The translations under genes were made by a program, and so were the position numbers. From Faucicola osloensis_C (GTDB lineage: Bacteria > Pseudomonadota > Gammaproteobacteria > Pseudomonadales > Moraxellaceae): a stretch of DNA of 64,000 bases. Numbering within the stretch: the stretch's first letter is position 1; each line of letters starts with the position of its first letter. The notes under the pieces were generated by a model. It was not told the DNA's origin and searched no databases. It worked only from the letters and a program-made list of their open reading frames with translations. Below are positions 1-9,118 of the stretch, piece by piece. Location of the stretch: assembly GCA_019353055.1 (NCBI GenBank), contig JABAHL010000009.1:25908-89907 (forward strand). Reading direction: 5' to 3'.

Positions 1-718
1 CACCCAGACTTTTGGCTTGGGTATCATCCAAGCTCATCAAGCTAAGTGGTTTGAGCAAAGGAACAACCAAAAGGGGTAGAGCGATTGTAGTTATCGCAAG
101 CAACTGGGTACTTTGCCAACCAAGTTGAGATAGCACACCCCCACCCCAAACCATGACACCCAAGGATTTTTCCGAAAAAAACAACATCATTAATGAGGAC
201 AAAGCTGAAAAGAAAATATTGATAATCAAGCCAGACAAAACTAAAACCACAGGGTTAAAACGGCTTGGCATTGCCATCAGCCACACCAGCCCCATACTCA
301 TAAGTGAGCCAATCAGTGCCACCCAAAAATTACCATACAAGCCAAGATTCGGCAAAAACAAGGTGACAATCAACAGTGCCATTTGAGCACCGCTACCCAC
401 TGCCAATGTGGTATCCGAAGCCAGTGGATTTTTTACCAGTTGTTGTAGTAACAGACTGGCAACCCCCAGTAGTCCACCTGCCATGATAGCTACCAATGTG
501 GTGGGTAATAGCTTGAGCTGTGTGGCTAACTCCTGCACGCTTAACTGTTGGCTTGCCGTAAACAGATGAGCAATAGGGGCATGCCATAATTGAGCGAATA
601 GATAATAACTACTAGCAACAATCAGCCCAAGCCAACATATAATGCCAACAAATTGCTTAACAAAAGACTTATTCACAACACGGCTACGGGTATTTTGGGT
701 GATAACGCTTTTTTTCAT
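1..718 (-). CDS. fhuB: Iron-hydroxamate ABC transporter permease, partial (FhuB-like)
   Basis: Inner-membrane permease that moves ferric hydroxamate siderophores from the periplasmic binding protein into the cytosol. Read on the minus strand from ATG at 718, the frame stays open to the window edge, so only the N-terminal ~239 residues are present. It shows a first membrane helix around residues 23-45 and the FecCD-family signature LLQQLVKNPLASDTTL followed by GSGAQMALL, closely matching the first half of FhuB. The start lies 2 bp after the fhuD stop, so it is the last gene of the fhuC-fhuD-fhuB transcript. E. coli FhuB is a double-length fusion (about 660 aa); whether this one is cannot be seen. 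Confidence 0.88.
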   Translation of the reverse strand, partial: MKKSVITQNTRSRVVNKSFVKQFVGIICWLGLIVASSYYLFAQLWHAPIAHLFTASQQLSVQELATQLKLLPTTLVAIMAGGLLGVASLLLQQLVKNPLASDTTLAVGSGAQMALLIVTLFLPNLGLYGNFWVALIGSLMSMGLVWLMAMPSRFNPVVLVLSGLIINIFFSALSSLMMLFFSEKSLGVMVWGGGVLSQLGWQSTQLLAITTIALPLLVVPLLKPLSLMSLDDTQAKSLG

Positions 719-720
719 TT

Positions 721-1746
721 TTACCCCTTTAGCTTGGTCGTGTTTGACAATGGTGGGGATGACAGGTTTGGCGGTGCCACGCCTTGTAAGGGCGTTTGGC
801 TTAAGTGGTCAGCAAATTGACGCATGGATGCGATACCCCCACCATATGACCAAACAGGGTCTATCATAGCCATACACCGCTTATGACCAAAGCCAAGTTG
901 TTGCCATAGCACGCTTTTATCAAGTTCGGCTTGTAGCATATGACTAAAGGGTTTTATCACTATCAGACAACTGTCGTTCTCAAGTTTTGCCAATTCTGCT
1001 AACTCAATATTACTAAAGCCCCATTTATTGCCTTGATCAAAGTTGACAAGCGATACGCCGAGCTGGTCAGTTGTAACTTTAAATAGACTATTGTCAGCAT
1101 ACAGACGTAAATGCCCTGCATCCGCAAACTGTACGATTGCCAATTTTTTGATATTAGGATAACGATGCCTAAATTGCTGTCCTTGCTGTTGTAAGACCTG
1201 CTGACTTTGGGTAAGGTAAGTCTGTACTCGTTCATTGCCTTGTGGGTTGCCAGCATCTTGCAGGATTTGACCCAGTGCTATGGTAGCCGTAGCAAAGTCT
1301 TGCCAAGTAGCAACATCTCCTTTGGCTTTAAAAAGCACGGACTTGGTAGGCACACTGCCATACATCGGGCGGATATGCTCATAAAAAAAGTTATCAATCA
1401 CCAAATCGACATTCAGTTGTGCGATAAGCTCTGGGTTGGGTTGATAACGAATACCAAGGTCAATGGTCTGCTTGGGTAGTGGTTTTCCCATCCATTGCTC
1501 ATACATTCGCAAGTCGCCTGTGGCAATGGGCGGATAGCCCAAAGCTGTTAGTTCGGCGGCAATTCCCCAATCAGGGGTCAGAATGCGTGTTGCTTGTGTC
1601 GTATGCACAGAGGCAGGCGTATCACGGGTGGCAGTGGTCGTGTTAGAATGACAAGCGACTAGAACAAAGCCCAGTAAAACATTGCTAAAACAACGGCTTA
1701 ACTGAGCCAATCGATTATGGGTCGTGTATTGGCTGGTTTTTGTCAT
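721..1746 (-). CDS. fhuD: Periplasmic ferric-hydroxamate binding lipoprotein (FhuD-like)
   Basis: Binds ferric siderophore in the periplasm and hands it to FhuB. The 341-residue protein has a hydrophobic N-terminus ending in a lipobox (FVLVAC, Cys32), so it is probably a membrane-anchored lipoprotein, unlike soluble E. coli FhuD. After the anchor come features of the helical-backbone class III binding proteins (RILTPDWGIAAELTALGYPP near 54-73, and GSVPTKSVLFKAKGDVATWQ). It overlaps fhuC by 4 bp (ATGA) and precedes fhuB by 2 bp, so the three are translationally coupled. The exact ligand is not readable, but the neighbouring hydroxamate biosynthesis genes suggest the locally made siderophore. 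Confidence 0.87.
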   Translation of the reverse strand: MTKTSQYTTHNRLAQLSRCFSNVLLGFVLVACHSNTTTATRDTPASVHTTQATRILTPDWGIAAELTALGYPPIATGDLRMYEQWMGKPLPKQTIDLGIRYQPNPELIAQLNVDLVIDNFFYEHIRPMYGSVPTKSVLFKAKGDVATWQDFATATIALGQILQDAGNPQGNERVQTYLTQSQQVLQQQGQQFRHRYPNIKKLAIVQFADAGHLRLYADNSLFKVTTDQLGVSLVNFDQGNKWGFSNIELAELAKLENDSCLIVIKPFSHMLQAELDKSVLWQQLGFGHKRCMAMIDPVWSYGGGIASMRQFADHLSQTPLQGVAPPNLSSPPLSNTTKLKG

Positions 1747-2507
1747 AAGATTGCCACCTTGTAGTCATGTTCAGGGTGGTCAATCAAGCGTAATGACACC
1801 CCAAATATCGACTCAAGCACCGCTTGGTTCATGGTATCTTGCACGCTACCAAGATGACAGAGCTTACCGTCTTTAAGGGCGATGATATCATCACAAAACT
1901 GAGCAGACAGATTGATATCATGGATAATCAATACCACGCCCAATTCACGTTCTTTTGCCAACTGACGTAATAAACGTAAAATTTCGACTTGATAGACAAT
2001 ATCCAATGGGGCTAAAAGTTCATCAAGTAGTAGATAGCGGGTTTGCTGTGCTAATGCCATGGCAAGCCACGCCCTTGCTCGCTCACCACCCGACAACGAT
2101 GCAACCGTCTGTGTCGCCTTATGCTGAATTTGGGTTTGGTGCATACTGTGTTCTACAATATCTCGGTCGGCTTGGACGGGCTTACTAAGCCAGCGTTGCC
2201 AAGGGTAACGCCCCAACATCACCAGTTCTTCCACGGTAAATGCGTGGGTCGCAGGTAAATTCTGCGGTAGATAGGCGATTTTTCTGCCCAATGCCTTACC
2301 GCCTAATTGTCGTAAAGGCGTACCATCAACACGGATATCACCGTGTGAAGGCAGTATTTCACCTGCCATCAATTTGATGAGTGAAGATTTTCCAGAGCCA
2401 TTTTGACCAATAAGGGCATAAAGTTTGCCTTGGGCAATATCACAGGAAATGTCTTCAAGTATGGGGGTATTACTTTGTTGCCAAGCGACTTGATTGATTG
2501 TCAGCAT
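1743..2507 (-). CDS. fhuC: Ferric-siderophore ABC transporter ATPase (FhuC-like)
   Basis: ATPase that powers FhuB-mediated siderophore import at the inner membrane. At 254 aa it has the usual FhuC/FepC length. Walker A is GQNGSGKS (residues 34-41), the ABC signature is SLSGGERARAWLAMALAQ, and Walker B is RYLLLDELLAPLD, followed by an H-loop in VLIIHDIN. It is the first gene of the fhuCDB set and overlaps fhuD by 4 bp. About 96 bp separates it from the ferric reductase gene upstream. That gap contains an inverted repeat (2550-2572) that could be a terminator or operator, so fhuCDB may have its own promoter or be read through from the receptor. Confidence 0.92.
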   Translation of the reverse strand: MLTINQVAWQQSNTPILEDISCDIAQGKLYALIGQNGSGKSSLIKLMAGEILPSHGDIRVDGTPLRQLGGKALGRKIAYLPQNLPATHAFTVEELVMLGRYPWQRWLSKPVQADRDIVEHSMHQTQIQHKATQTVASLSGGERARAWLAMALAQQTRYLLLDELLAPLDIVYQVEILRLLRQLAKERELGVVLIIHDINLSAQFCDDIIALKDGKLCHLGSVQDTMNQAVLESIFGVSLRLIDHPEHDYKVAIL

Positions 2508-2549
2508 CGAGTATCTCGTCTAAATTTTAAGAACTTTGTTACAATGAAT

Positions 2550-2572
2550 AACGCTGATTAATTATTAGCGTT
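2550..2572. repeat. Inverted repeat between fhuC and the reductase gene
   Basis: The arms AACGCT and AGCGTT bracket an AT-rich centre, giving a nearly symmetric 23-bp sequence. It has no clear T-tract on the transcribed strand, so I cannot decide between attenuator, weak terminator and operator. It does not match a Fur box. Confidence 0.35.
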
Positions 2573-2603
2573 AAAGTTAAGAATCTGCCATAGCGATGCT
2601 CTA

Positions 2604-3692
2604 TCATCGCCAATAAACTTTTAAAACCATCTGTTGTCTATTCATTGCTAAGGCTTGTTGCAACCAAGGTCTTAGCGTTTTGACCAGTCCTGCTTGCAGT
2701 CCGCCCCACACGCTGTCAAAGGTCATCTGTTCATCCAGTAATTGCTGAATATGTCCTTGTATGTCATGGCTATCATAATGATTTATTTGAATTAAGCGAT
2801 AAGGCGTGGCACTTGTACTGTGTGATAAATAAGCCTGTTCGGTGGCATTGTGGGTCATGACCATCACCACAGGTGGGATAGGATTTTGCCATTGCTCAAG
2901 TAACCGTGCCACAGTTGGTAACGATGTTTCGTCCGCTATAAGCAAAGCTTTGCCATCATGTAAATGATGAACATGCTCGGCAAACTCTCGCTGGGTGGTG
3001 ATGGTGTCGCCAAGCTTGCGAGATGTTGCCCAACGACTGCCAAGATTATCACCATGCACATAGACATCTATCCAAACTTGAGCATTTGATGTGGTTTGGG
3101 TGACTTGGCGAAGGGTGTAATAACGGTGTGGTCGGGGTCTGCTATCTTTGGTGTTATCAACTAATGACTCATCGATATCAAATAAATACGCATAGCCTGC
3201 TTGGTCAATGACTGTATCGTTTGGTGCAGTTAATACCATGCGATACATATTCTCGGTCACAAAAAACCCTTGTAGAAAAGTAAATTTTCGCTCAAGCGTT
3301 TGAATTGGTAATCTACCGAGCTTGCGTTGACTACGCTCTAGGACTTTGACATACGCCATCATCAAATCTTCTAATTGCTCAATGGGTTGGTCAAAATCCA
3401 CCCATAAGCGGTGCAAAACAGGCAAGGGCTTTTCTTGGCTTGGCGTATTGGCTATGGCGTTATGAGTGGCGAACTGGCAGACCTTCATCTCAAAGCCATG
3501 GTGATAAATCTGCTCAACCGACACAGCAATTTGCTGAGATAGCCCACCCAGCTTGGCTTCGGCTATCGTCCGTAAGTCATGGGTATGCTCATCATTAATG
3601 TGCGAAATAATGTCTGCTAAAAAAGGGGTGATATTAGGGTCACTGATAGGTGTAGGTGGCAATGTTTGCATAGTAAGATATTTTTGATTCAC
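2604..3692 (-). CDS. Siderophore-interacting protein, FAD/NAD(P)H ferric-siderophore reductase
   Basis: Cytosolic flavoprotein of the ViuB/YqjH (SIP) family that reduces imported ferric siderophore and releases iron. An N-terminal ~80-residue segment (HINDEHTHDLRTIAEAKLGG) resembles the DUF2470-type extension of some SIPs. Next comes the FAD-binding barrel with DGSR-like variant GSRWATSRKLGDTI, then a C-terminal NAD(P)H domain with ALLIADETSLPTVARLLEQW and, near the end, WGGLQAGLVKTLRPWL. Length 362 aa is long for YqjH (about 254) because of the extension. The frame opens with GTG at 3692; ATG at 3671 is an alternative start. It lies between the receptor and fhuCDB, completing the uptake half of the locus. 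Confidence 0.85.
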   Translation of the reverse strand: MNQKYLTMQTLPPTPISDPNITPFLADIISHINDEHTHDLRTIAEAKLGGLSQQIAVSVEQIYHHGFEMKVCQFATHNAIANTPSQEKPLPVLHRLWVDFDQPIEQLEDLMMAYVKVLERSQRKLGRLPIQTLERKFTFLQGFFVTENMYRMVLTAPNDTVIDQAGYAYLFDIDESLVDNTKDSRPRPHRYYTLRQVTQTTSNAQVWIDVYVHGDNLGSRWATSRKLGDTITTQREFAEHVHHLHDGKALLIADETSLPTVARLLEQWQNPIPPVVMVMTHNATEQAYLSHSTSATPYRLIQINHYDSHDIQGHIQQLLDEQMTFDSVWGGLQAGLVKTLRPWLQQALAMNRQQMVLKVYWR

Positions 3693-3813
3693 TGATTTAA
3701 ACTCTGCTAAAACCCTTTATCATCTAAGCAGATAACGTTTTTGGCATAGCGTTGCATAGGGTTTTGAAAATTATAGTAAAAACTGAATTATAATGAACAA
3801 GGTCATTCATGGT

Positions 3814-3855
3814 GAGCCTGTCGAAGCATAGCGACCGCCACCCTTCGACAGGCTC
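3814..3855. repeat. REP-like hairpin element
   Basis: GAGCCTGTCGAAG (3814-3826) and CTTCGACAGGCTC (3843-3855) form a perfect 13-bp inverted repeat with a 16-nt loop, in the 222-bp gap between the receptor and the reductase. This arm sequence is a common intergenic repeat in many gamma- and beta-proteobacteria. It may act as a transcript-end hairpin. The rest of the gap shows nothing recognisable. Confidence 0.7.
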
Positions 3856-3914
3856 AGGGCGAGCGGTGCTCATTTTAATTTCCGATTAACTACAGAAAGT
3901 AGCCAAAAGACGGT

Positions 3915-6269
3915 TTAGAACCAGTTTAGGCTATATTGAAGCCCATAAGTCCGCCCTTGGGCTTCTTGCCCTGCCAAAGGACCTGCAATCGCTTCAGCGG
4001 ATTGGTTAAACACGCTACGATATCGAGTATTGCCGATATTATAGACCCCAAATGCTAAATCGCCTTTACCCAGTTTGACTTGCCCTAATAAATCCAGTGT
4101 GGCATAGCCTGTGATTTTCGCTTCACGAGATTTGCTAATATTCTTATCCACCGCCGCAACCAGCATATCGTTATAAGCCTCATCTGTACCGCCAATTGCA
4201 CTACCTTGCAAACGAAGACTACTACCTTGTGGGAAGGTATATTGTGCGTACGCTGTTGCTTTGAGTGGGGTTACTCGAAATGCCCCCAAATCACGCCAAG
4301 TACCTGCCGCATCTTTATATTCGCCTTTGCCATAAGCAAGACTAGAGCCTGCTGACCACTCTTGATTAAATCGGTGATTGATACTGGCTTCTGCCCCATA
4401 GATTCTCTCATCGGTATCAGCAGCGACAACATTAAAGTCTTTGGTAAACTGCACTACTTTATCTGAGGTATTATAAAACCCCACCACTTTGGCTTTGGTT
4501 TTGTCAAAATCACCCTGCCAACCTAACTCATAATTATTGACTGTAATCGGTGCAACCGTATCAGAATTGACCTTAAAGCCGACATTCACATCTCGTAGTA
4601 CTCGCTGAATATCAGGTAGATTAAAGCCTTGGGAAAAGTTGGCAAAAATTTTCTGTTGGGGTGCGATGTTATAACTTGTCCCAAGATTAAATAAGGTTTT
4701 GTTATGCTTGGTTTCACCTGCAGGCACACTACCTGCTTGATAAGTCAAGTTGAGCTGAGCCAATAAATCTTGTAATTGGGCTTCGTTACGAGTGGTAAAG
4801 GCATCCGTCTTAGTGGTGATGTTTTGGTGGCGAACACCACCACTCACATGCCATTTATCTGTGACATCAGCATCTAAATTAACAAATACTCCTACCTTAT
4901 CAATGGTGCTGTTTGGGCCTGCGGTGTAGCGTGTATTATTTGGCTGAATCTTCAGCCCATTACTGTCAATAAAGGTTTTAAGGTCATTACCATCGTAATA
5001 CTGCTTGTCTGTTTCTCGCTCAAAGTCAGCACCATAGCTCCACAACAGCTTTTTATCTTGCCATGTACTTGGGGTTTGCATGGCGGCACGCAGTCCCACC
5101 ACATTGATATCGGCTGTCGATTGCAAGATACTGTAGGCACTGTTTGCCAGTATCTTTTTATATTTATTTTTGGTTGCGTTATCAACCGCCAAGCTGTCAA
5201 TCAAGGCATAGGCAGGTTTGACTGATATGGGGGCAGGTGTCGGATAATAGCGTCCGTCTTCTTGACGATAATAACCTGTCACGTTCAGATTAGAGCCTTT
5301 GATATCACTGTTATTGTAGTTAAGGCTCACGGTGGATTTTTTGGTAAAGGGTTGATTGTCTAATTGCAACCCTTTGATGGCTTGCATTGATGGTGTATCG
5401 CCTTTGAGTAGCACACCTAACCCTTTGCCATAATCAGGGGCATAGTCGGTATCTTGTTGGTCTTTATAGTAAGTAGCCGCCAAATTGATGTTTTGTGTGG
5501 GTGTGGCTTGATAGTTGAGATTGGTGTTGACGCTCAAACTATCAGTATCTTGTAAATCCGTTTGCCAAACTTCTGGGGCAATGCGTTTATTGTCACTATC
5601 AAAGCGTCCACCCCTTGATTCATAATCCACATCTACTCGGGCGTTAAGCTTGTCATTACCAAAAGTCACTGTCTGCCCCGCACTATAACCCAACGCCTCT
5701 TTGTTAAAATTATTATTGGTCGATATGCCAATACGACTTTCACCATGTAGCCCTTGTTGGTAGCTAGATTTGGTCACTAGATTAATCAGTCCACCTGTCG
5801 CTCCAGACCCATAGATACTGGTTGCTCCTGATAAAACTTCGATACGCTCTAACTGTTTAGGGTTGATGCTATTGATTTGGCGTGAAATATCTCGAGAGCC
5901 TGTCAATGGTACGCCATTGATAAGGTATTGGACAGGTCTGCCGCGCATGGTCATCCCAAAGTTACTCGCCGTACCACTGCCTGCACCTAAGCTTGGCACA
6001 AGTTGTCCTAAAACATCAATGACGGTACGACCTGCTACTGCTTGTTGGGAAATTTGTTTTTCGCTAATGACTTGGGTGACTTCAGGCATTTCACTGATTT
6101 TTTGTGCCAATACCGTGCCTGATTTGATTCCGGCGTAGAGTGTCAACTCATCCAACGTTGTGGTAGGTATATCATCGTTCGCTGATATTTGTGCTTTGGC
6201 GGTTTCAGCATGCAGTTGTTGGTTAACCGCAACTGCTAGCAGGGTCACTATAAAAGCTTTTTGGTACAT
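3915..6269 (-). CDS. TonB-dependent ferric-siderophore receptor
   Basis: Outer-membrane gated porin that imports the ferric siderophore using TonB energy. The signal peptide is MYQKAFIVTLLAVAVNQQ followed by LHA. The ORF extends to a GTG at 6281, but AGGA lies 6-7 bp before ATG 6269, so I chose that start (784 aa). A TonB-box-like segment (DELTLYAG) precedes the plug (about residues 55-165), which has VISEKQI, MTMRGRPVQYLINGVPLTG and RIEVLSGATSIYGSGATGGL. A 22-strand barrel follows and ends in the typical terminal Phe (YSLNWF). Plug wording resembles FhuE/BauA-type siderophore receptors. A perfect Fur box lies at 6341-6359, about 70 bp upstream, so iron repression is very likely. Confidence 0.92.
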   Translation of the reverse strand: MYQKAFIVTLLAVAVNQQLHAETAKAQISANDDIPTTTLDELTLYAGIKSGTVLAQKISEMPEVTQVISEKQISQQAVAGRTVIDVLGQLVPSLGAGSGTASNFGMTMRGRPVQYLINGVPLTGSRDISRQINSINPKQLERIEVLSGATSIYGSGATGGLINLVTKSSYQQGLHGESRIGISTNNNFNKEALGYSAGQTVTFGNDKLNARVDVDYESRGGRFDSDNKRIAPEVWQTDLQDTDSLSVNTNLNYQATPTQNINLAATYYKDQQDTDYAPDYGKGLGVLLKGDTPSMQAIKGLQLDNQPFTKKSTVSLNYNNSDIKGSNLNVTGYYRQEDGRYYPTPAPISVKPAYALIDSLAVDNATKNKYKKILANSAYSILQSTADINVVGLRAAMQTPSTWQDKKLLWSYGADFERETDKQYYDGNDLKTFIDSNGLKIQPNNTRYTAGPNSTIDKVGVFVNLDADVTDKWHVSGGVRHQNITTKTDAFTTRNEAQLQDLLAQLNLTYQAGSVPAGETKHNKTLFNLGTSYNIAPQQKIFANFSQGFNLPDIQRVLRDVNVGFKVNSDTVAPITVNNYELGWQGDFDKTKAKVVGFYNTSDKVVQFTKDFNVVAADTDERIYGAEASINHRFNQEWSAGSSLAYGKGEYKDAAGTWRDLGAFRVTPLKATAYAQYTFPQGSSLRLQGSAIGGTDEAYNDMLVAAVDKNISKSREAKITGYATLDLLGQVKLGKGDLAFGVYNIGNTRYRSVFNQSAEAIAGPLAGQEAQGRTYGLQYSLNWF

Positions 6270-6340
6270 AAGAATCCTCACTCAAATCTAACAAATTATT
6301 TTGGTTTTGTAACAATTGAGTAATATTAGCACATCTAATT

Positions 6341-6359
6341 AATAATGATAATCATTATT
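6341..6359. promoter_or_regulatory. Fur box upstream of the receptor gene
   Basis: AATAATGATAATCATTATT is a perfect 9-1-9 palindrome and differs from the 19-bp E. coli Fur consensus only at the outermost bases. It sits between the RraA-like gene and the receptor start at 6269, both on the minus strand. It should therefore control the receptor-reductase-fhuCDB transcript, separating it from the biosynthetic operon. Confidence 0.88.
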
Positions 6360-6386
6360 AGTTAAAATTTTGAAAAATTTTAACTT

Positions 6387-7016
6387 TTAAGTAAATTCAC
6401 CCATGAAGCTTGAGAATTTTTCATCATCTTGTTGTTGTTTTGATTGCAACTCATTTTTGAGTAACATAGCTTGCGATGAAGATAGTACAAACACCCCATC
6501 ATTATCTAGTACCACCAAGCTATTGTTATTGAGCGTGATAGCATAGCCTTCATGGCTATAGTGTATTGGTTGATACAGTGAAGCAGTGTTATCTTCATTG
6601 TTATTGGCATTATCAAGCGTTGCACTGGTCGTTAAAGGACTGATACCAAGCCCAAATACAGGAAAACCAAGTTGCTCTATGGCTCGTGAATCTGTCACTC
6701 TACCTAATACCATAACCGCACTGACACCATGATACATAGCGATACAAGTACGTAACGCCCCCCAACAAGCTCTATGATTCAATACTCGAGCATCAATACA
6801 TAACACATCACCTGATTGGCAATTTAACAATGCTTGACGAATTGCTTGTGTATTTTCATTTTTCAAAATCACGGTCACCAAGTTGCCTGCATAGACTTTC
6901 TGACATGGGGCAATCGGTCTTAAACCTGCAACATAGCCTTCACCGATGAGATGCCCAATGGTTGAAGTGTTAATAGTTTGATAAGCGTCAATAAGTTCTT
7001 GAGATATCCGTGCCAT
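6387..7016 (-). CDS. RraA-like (HMG/CHA aldolase superfamily) protein in siderophore operon
   Basis: Member of the RraA/dimethylmenaquinone-methyltransferase-like fold, which holds 4-hydroxy-4-methyl-2-oxoglutarate (HMG)/4-carboxy-4-hydroxy-2-oxoadipate (CHA) aldolases and the RNase E regulator RraA. From ATG 7016 (AAGG 6 bp upstream; the frame opens at TTG 7022) it is 209 aa. The core GVSAVMVLGRVTDSRAIEQL matches the family motif that usually reads G-x-V-R-D; here Thr108 stands where the substrate/metal-binding Arg is expected, with Asp109 kept. It is the last gene of the biosynthetic operon, 21 bp after the preceding NIS synthetase gene. An aldolase supplying a citrate-like acyl donor is a possible role; this is inference. 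Confidence 0.75.
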   Translation of the reverse strand: MARISQELIDAYQTINTSTIGHLIGEGYVAGLRPIAPCQKVYAGNLVTVILKNENTQAIRQALLNCQSGDVLCIDARVLNHRACWGALRTCIAMYHGVSAVMVLGRVTDSRAIEQLGFPVFGLGISPLTTSATLDNANNNEDNTASLYQPIHYSHEGYAITLNNNSLVVLDNDGVFVLSSSQAMLLKNELQSKQQQDDEKFSSFMGEFT

Positions 7017-7037
7017 TGCCAAACCTTGTTGAAAAAA

Positions 7038-9116
7038 TTATTGAGAAAATTGATGAGATATTTGATAAAAAGGATTGGTTGTCAAGCTTGCTCCTGCTGG
7101 CATACTTCCGTGTTGTTCATCGCCTCGCTCAGCGATAGGCAATAGCAAGGTTTTGTATGGGTAGGTTGGTTGCTTTAACAGTTGCTCAACTAACCATATA
7201 CGGCGTTGTTCATCCAATGCCAGCGTGGCTAATTGGGTGGTTAACTGCTGATAAGCTACTTGCCACAGCGATGCTTCGTCAATCTGATAGTGGTTGGCAA
7301 GGCTCTCAATAATGGCTCTGATATTCACTAAAATACCCAATGATTGAAAGTAAAACAGCAGTTCTGTTGCAGATTGGCAATACAGTCGATTGCGAAAATT
7401 TGGCGGACTCAAATAACAGGGGTCGGCTATGCCTTGTTCAGTTAGCCAAGGTAAATAAATACGCACAGAGTCATGGTCACGCAACAATAGCCCAACCGTG
7501 TGAGCTTGCTCGGTAACAAGTACGATATTTTGACCATGTAACTCGGGGATAAATCCCAGCTTTAGACAGCGTAACATCGTACCAAAAAATATCTCGCAGA
7601 TTTCTGCAAATGCTTCCTGCACGGCTGTGTGTAGTCGTGACATATCATCTAACTTGTCTTTGAACCATTCATCAAACAGATGATAGTCAGAACCATAGTG
7701 AGCCAGACTTGCCATGGGTATAAGCCGAGTGGTATCACGACATACTTCTTCAGGCAATCGTCTCAATAAAATGCCGAGTTGCGTGGGCTTTTCTTGATAA
7801 AAATAAGGGTTATCACTACTTTTATCGTGGCAATGCCCCTGCTCCATATATGTCCACCACTGTGTTTCTTCCCACAAATACAACTGGGCTTTGAGTGTGG
7901 CATCAAGCGTCTTTGCCTGTTGTAAGATTCGTTGATTTTTTTCACCATTAATTAGCTTAAGTGGTGGTAAGTAGCGTTGCGAATTGAGTGCAAAAATAGC
8001 CAATGGCAGTTTGGTACTGTAAGCAGAAGGGCTGTCTAACAGTAGGCTACGAGTGGATGAACTTGCCAACATCGTCAATGCCTGAAAATCCAAAACCACC
8101 ACGATTTTTTGCTGATGCTCTGTCCCATACAACCGTTCAAGCATACGGGGAAGTTGCCACGGATGGATAGGGATTGCAATGTGTGTCGTTGAGAGATTTT
8201 TTTCACACACCTCTTGATTCAGGGCTTGGTATTGTGGTGCTGATAGTAGCAAGTTAGCAGGGGTCTGTTGGGATAAATCTGCCACACCCGAACCATACAT
8301 CACATATCGCTTGTCAAGCGCCACCCAATTTAGGCAAATGGGTTGGTTAAACTCAGCCATATAGGCTTGATAGTCTGCTTGGTCAAAGCCGATTTTTGCT
8401 TTGGCAAGCGGATGAAAGGGTCTATCGCATAAGGATGCCCATTGCTCCGCCACTCGCCAAGTCTGATACCAGTGAGCCTGTGCATTAATCGGGGTAACAT
8501 GGGAGTTTGAGATAGCGTTTTGCTGTGACCAAAGCAAGGCACGTTTGGCAAGTTTCAGCTGTTCTTGCAACAGATTAATGCCTTGTGGGTTATTACTTGT
8601 GTTAGCTGGATTATTGGCTAGCCCTTGTAATAAAAGGGCTAATAATGCCTTGCTATCGGTAATAACTTGATAGTACACAGCGTCGTTTGGCTGGCTTATC
8701 TGTTCAACGCATATGCTAGTACCGTGAGCAAGCCTGACCAAAGGATAAGTTGATTTTTTTAGTCGCCAAGGACTACAAAACCCATGTTCTACCTGTATCA
8801 TCATCTCACAGCCATCACCTAAAATGAGATGCAGACAATCACTATCCGTCTCCAATAAGTCATGGTAAGCCGTTGGCAAGGCTGAATATAAAGCAGTCTT
8901 TAGCCACAGTGGCTGCTGCATTAACAGACTGGTGCTTGTGCTGATAATATGATTGGGGGATAGCCAGTTTTCTAGTAAACAACATTCGATTATATTCGCC
9001 ATGATTTGCCATTCAGCGGATAAACAAAGTGTCTGACTGGCATCACCATCGCTCGTGTGAGCGATTGGCTGATAGGGTGTCGTATGGTTGTCCTGCTTGG
9101 GAGCTGTTAGAGACAT
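7038..9116 (-). CDS. NIS siderophore synthetase (IucA/IucC family), third copy
   Basis: ATP-dependent NRPS-independent siderophore synthetase joining a carboxylate (citrate type) to an amine or hydroxylamine. The 692-residue protein has the family parts: an N-terminal thumb region, HIAIPIHPWQLPRML (ATP-binding region), SSTRSLLLDSPSAYSTKLPL (the S-x-R-[TS] nucleotide motif), FIPELHGQNIVLV and LLLRDHDSVRIYL (catalytic/metal loop), then a FhuF-like C-terminal domain. It is about 80-90 residues longer than its two paralogues in this locus. AGGGG lies before its ATG, and it begins 2 bp after the stop of the preceding synthetase. Subtype A, B or C cannot be fixed by eye. Confidence 0.9.
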   Translation of the reverse strand: MSLTAPKQDNHTTPYQPIAHTSDGDASQTLCLSAEWQIMANIIECCLLENWLSPNHIISTSTSLLMQQPLWLKTALYSALPTAYHDLLETDSDCLHLILGDGCEMMIQVEHGFCSPWRLKKSTYPLVRLAHGTSICVEQISQPNDAVYYQVITDSKALLALLLQGLANNPANTSNNPQGINLLQEQLKLAKRALLWSQQNAISNSHVTPINAQAHWYQTWRVAEQWASLCDRPFHPLAKAKIGFDQADYQAYMAEFNQPICLNWVALDKRYVMYGSGVADLSQQTPANLLLSAPQYQALNQEVCEKNLSTTHIAIPIHPWQLPRMLERLYGTEHQQKIVVVLDFQALTMLASSSTRSLLLDSPSAYSTKLPLAIFALNSQRYLPPLKLINGEKNQRILQQAKTLDATLKAQLYLWEETQWWTYMEQGHCHDKSSDNPYFYQEKPTQLGILLRRLPEEVCRDTTRLIPMASLAHYGSDYHLFDEWFKDKLDDMSRLHTAVQEAFAEICEIFFGTMLRCLKLGFIPELHGQNIVLVTEQAHTVGLLLRDHDSVRIYLPWLTEQGIADPCYLSPPNFRNRLYCQSATELLFYFQSLGILVNIRAIIESLANHYQIDEASLWQVAYQQLTTQLATLALDEQRRIWLVEQLLKQPTYPYKTLLLPIAERGDEQHGSMPAGASLTTNPFYQISHQFSQ

Positions 9117-9118
9117 TG

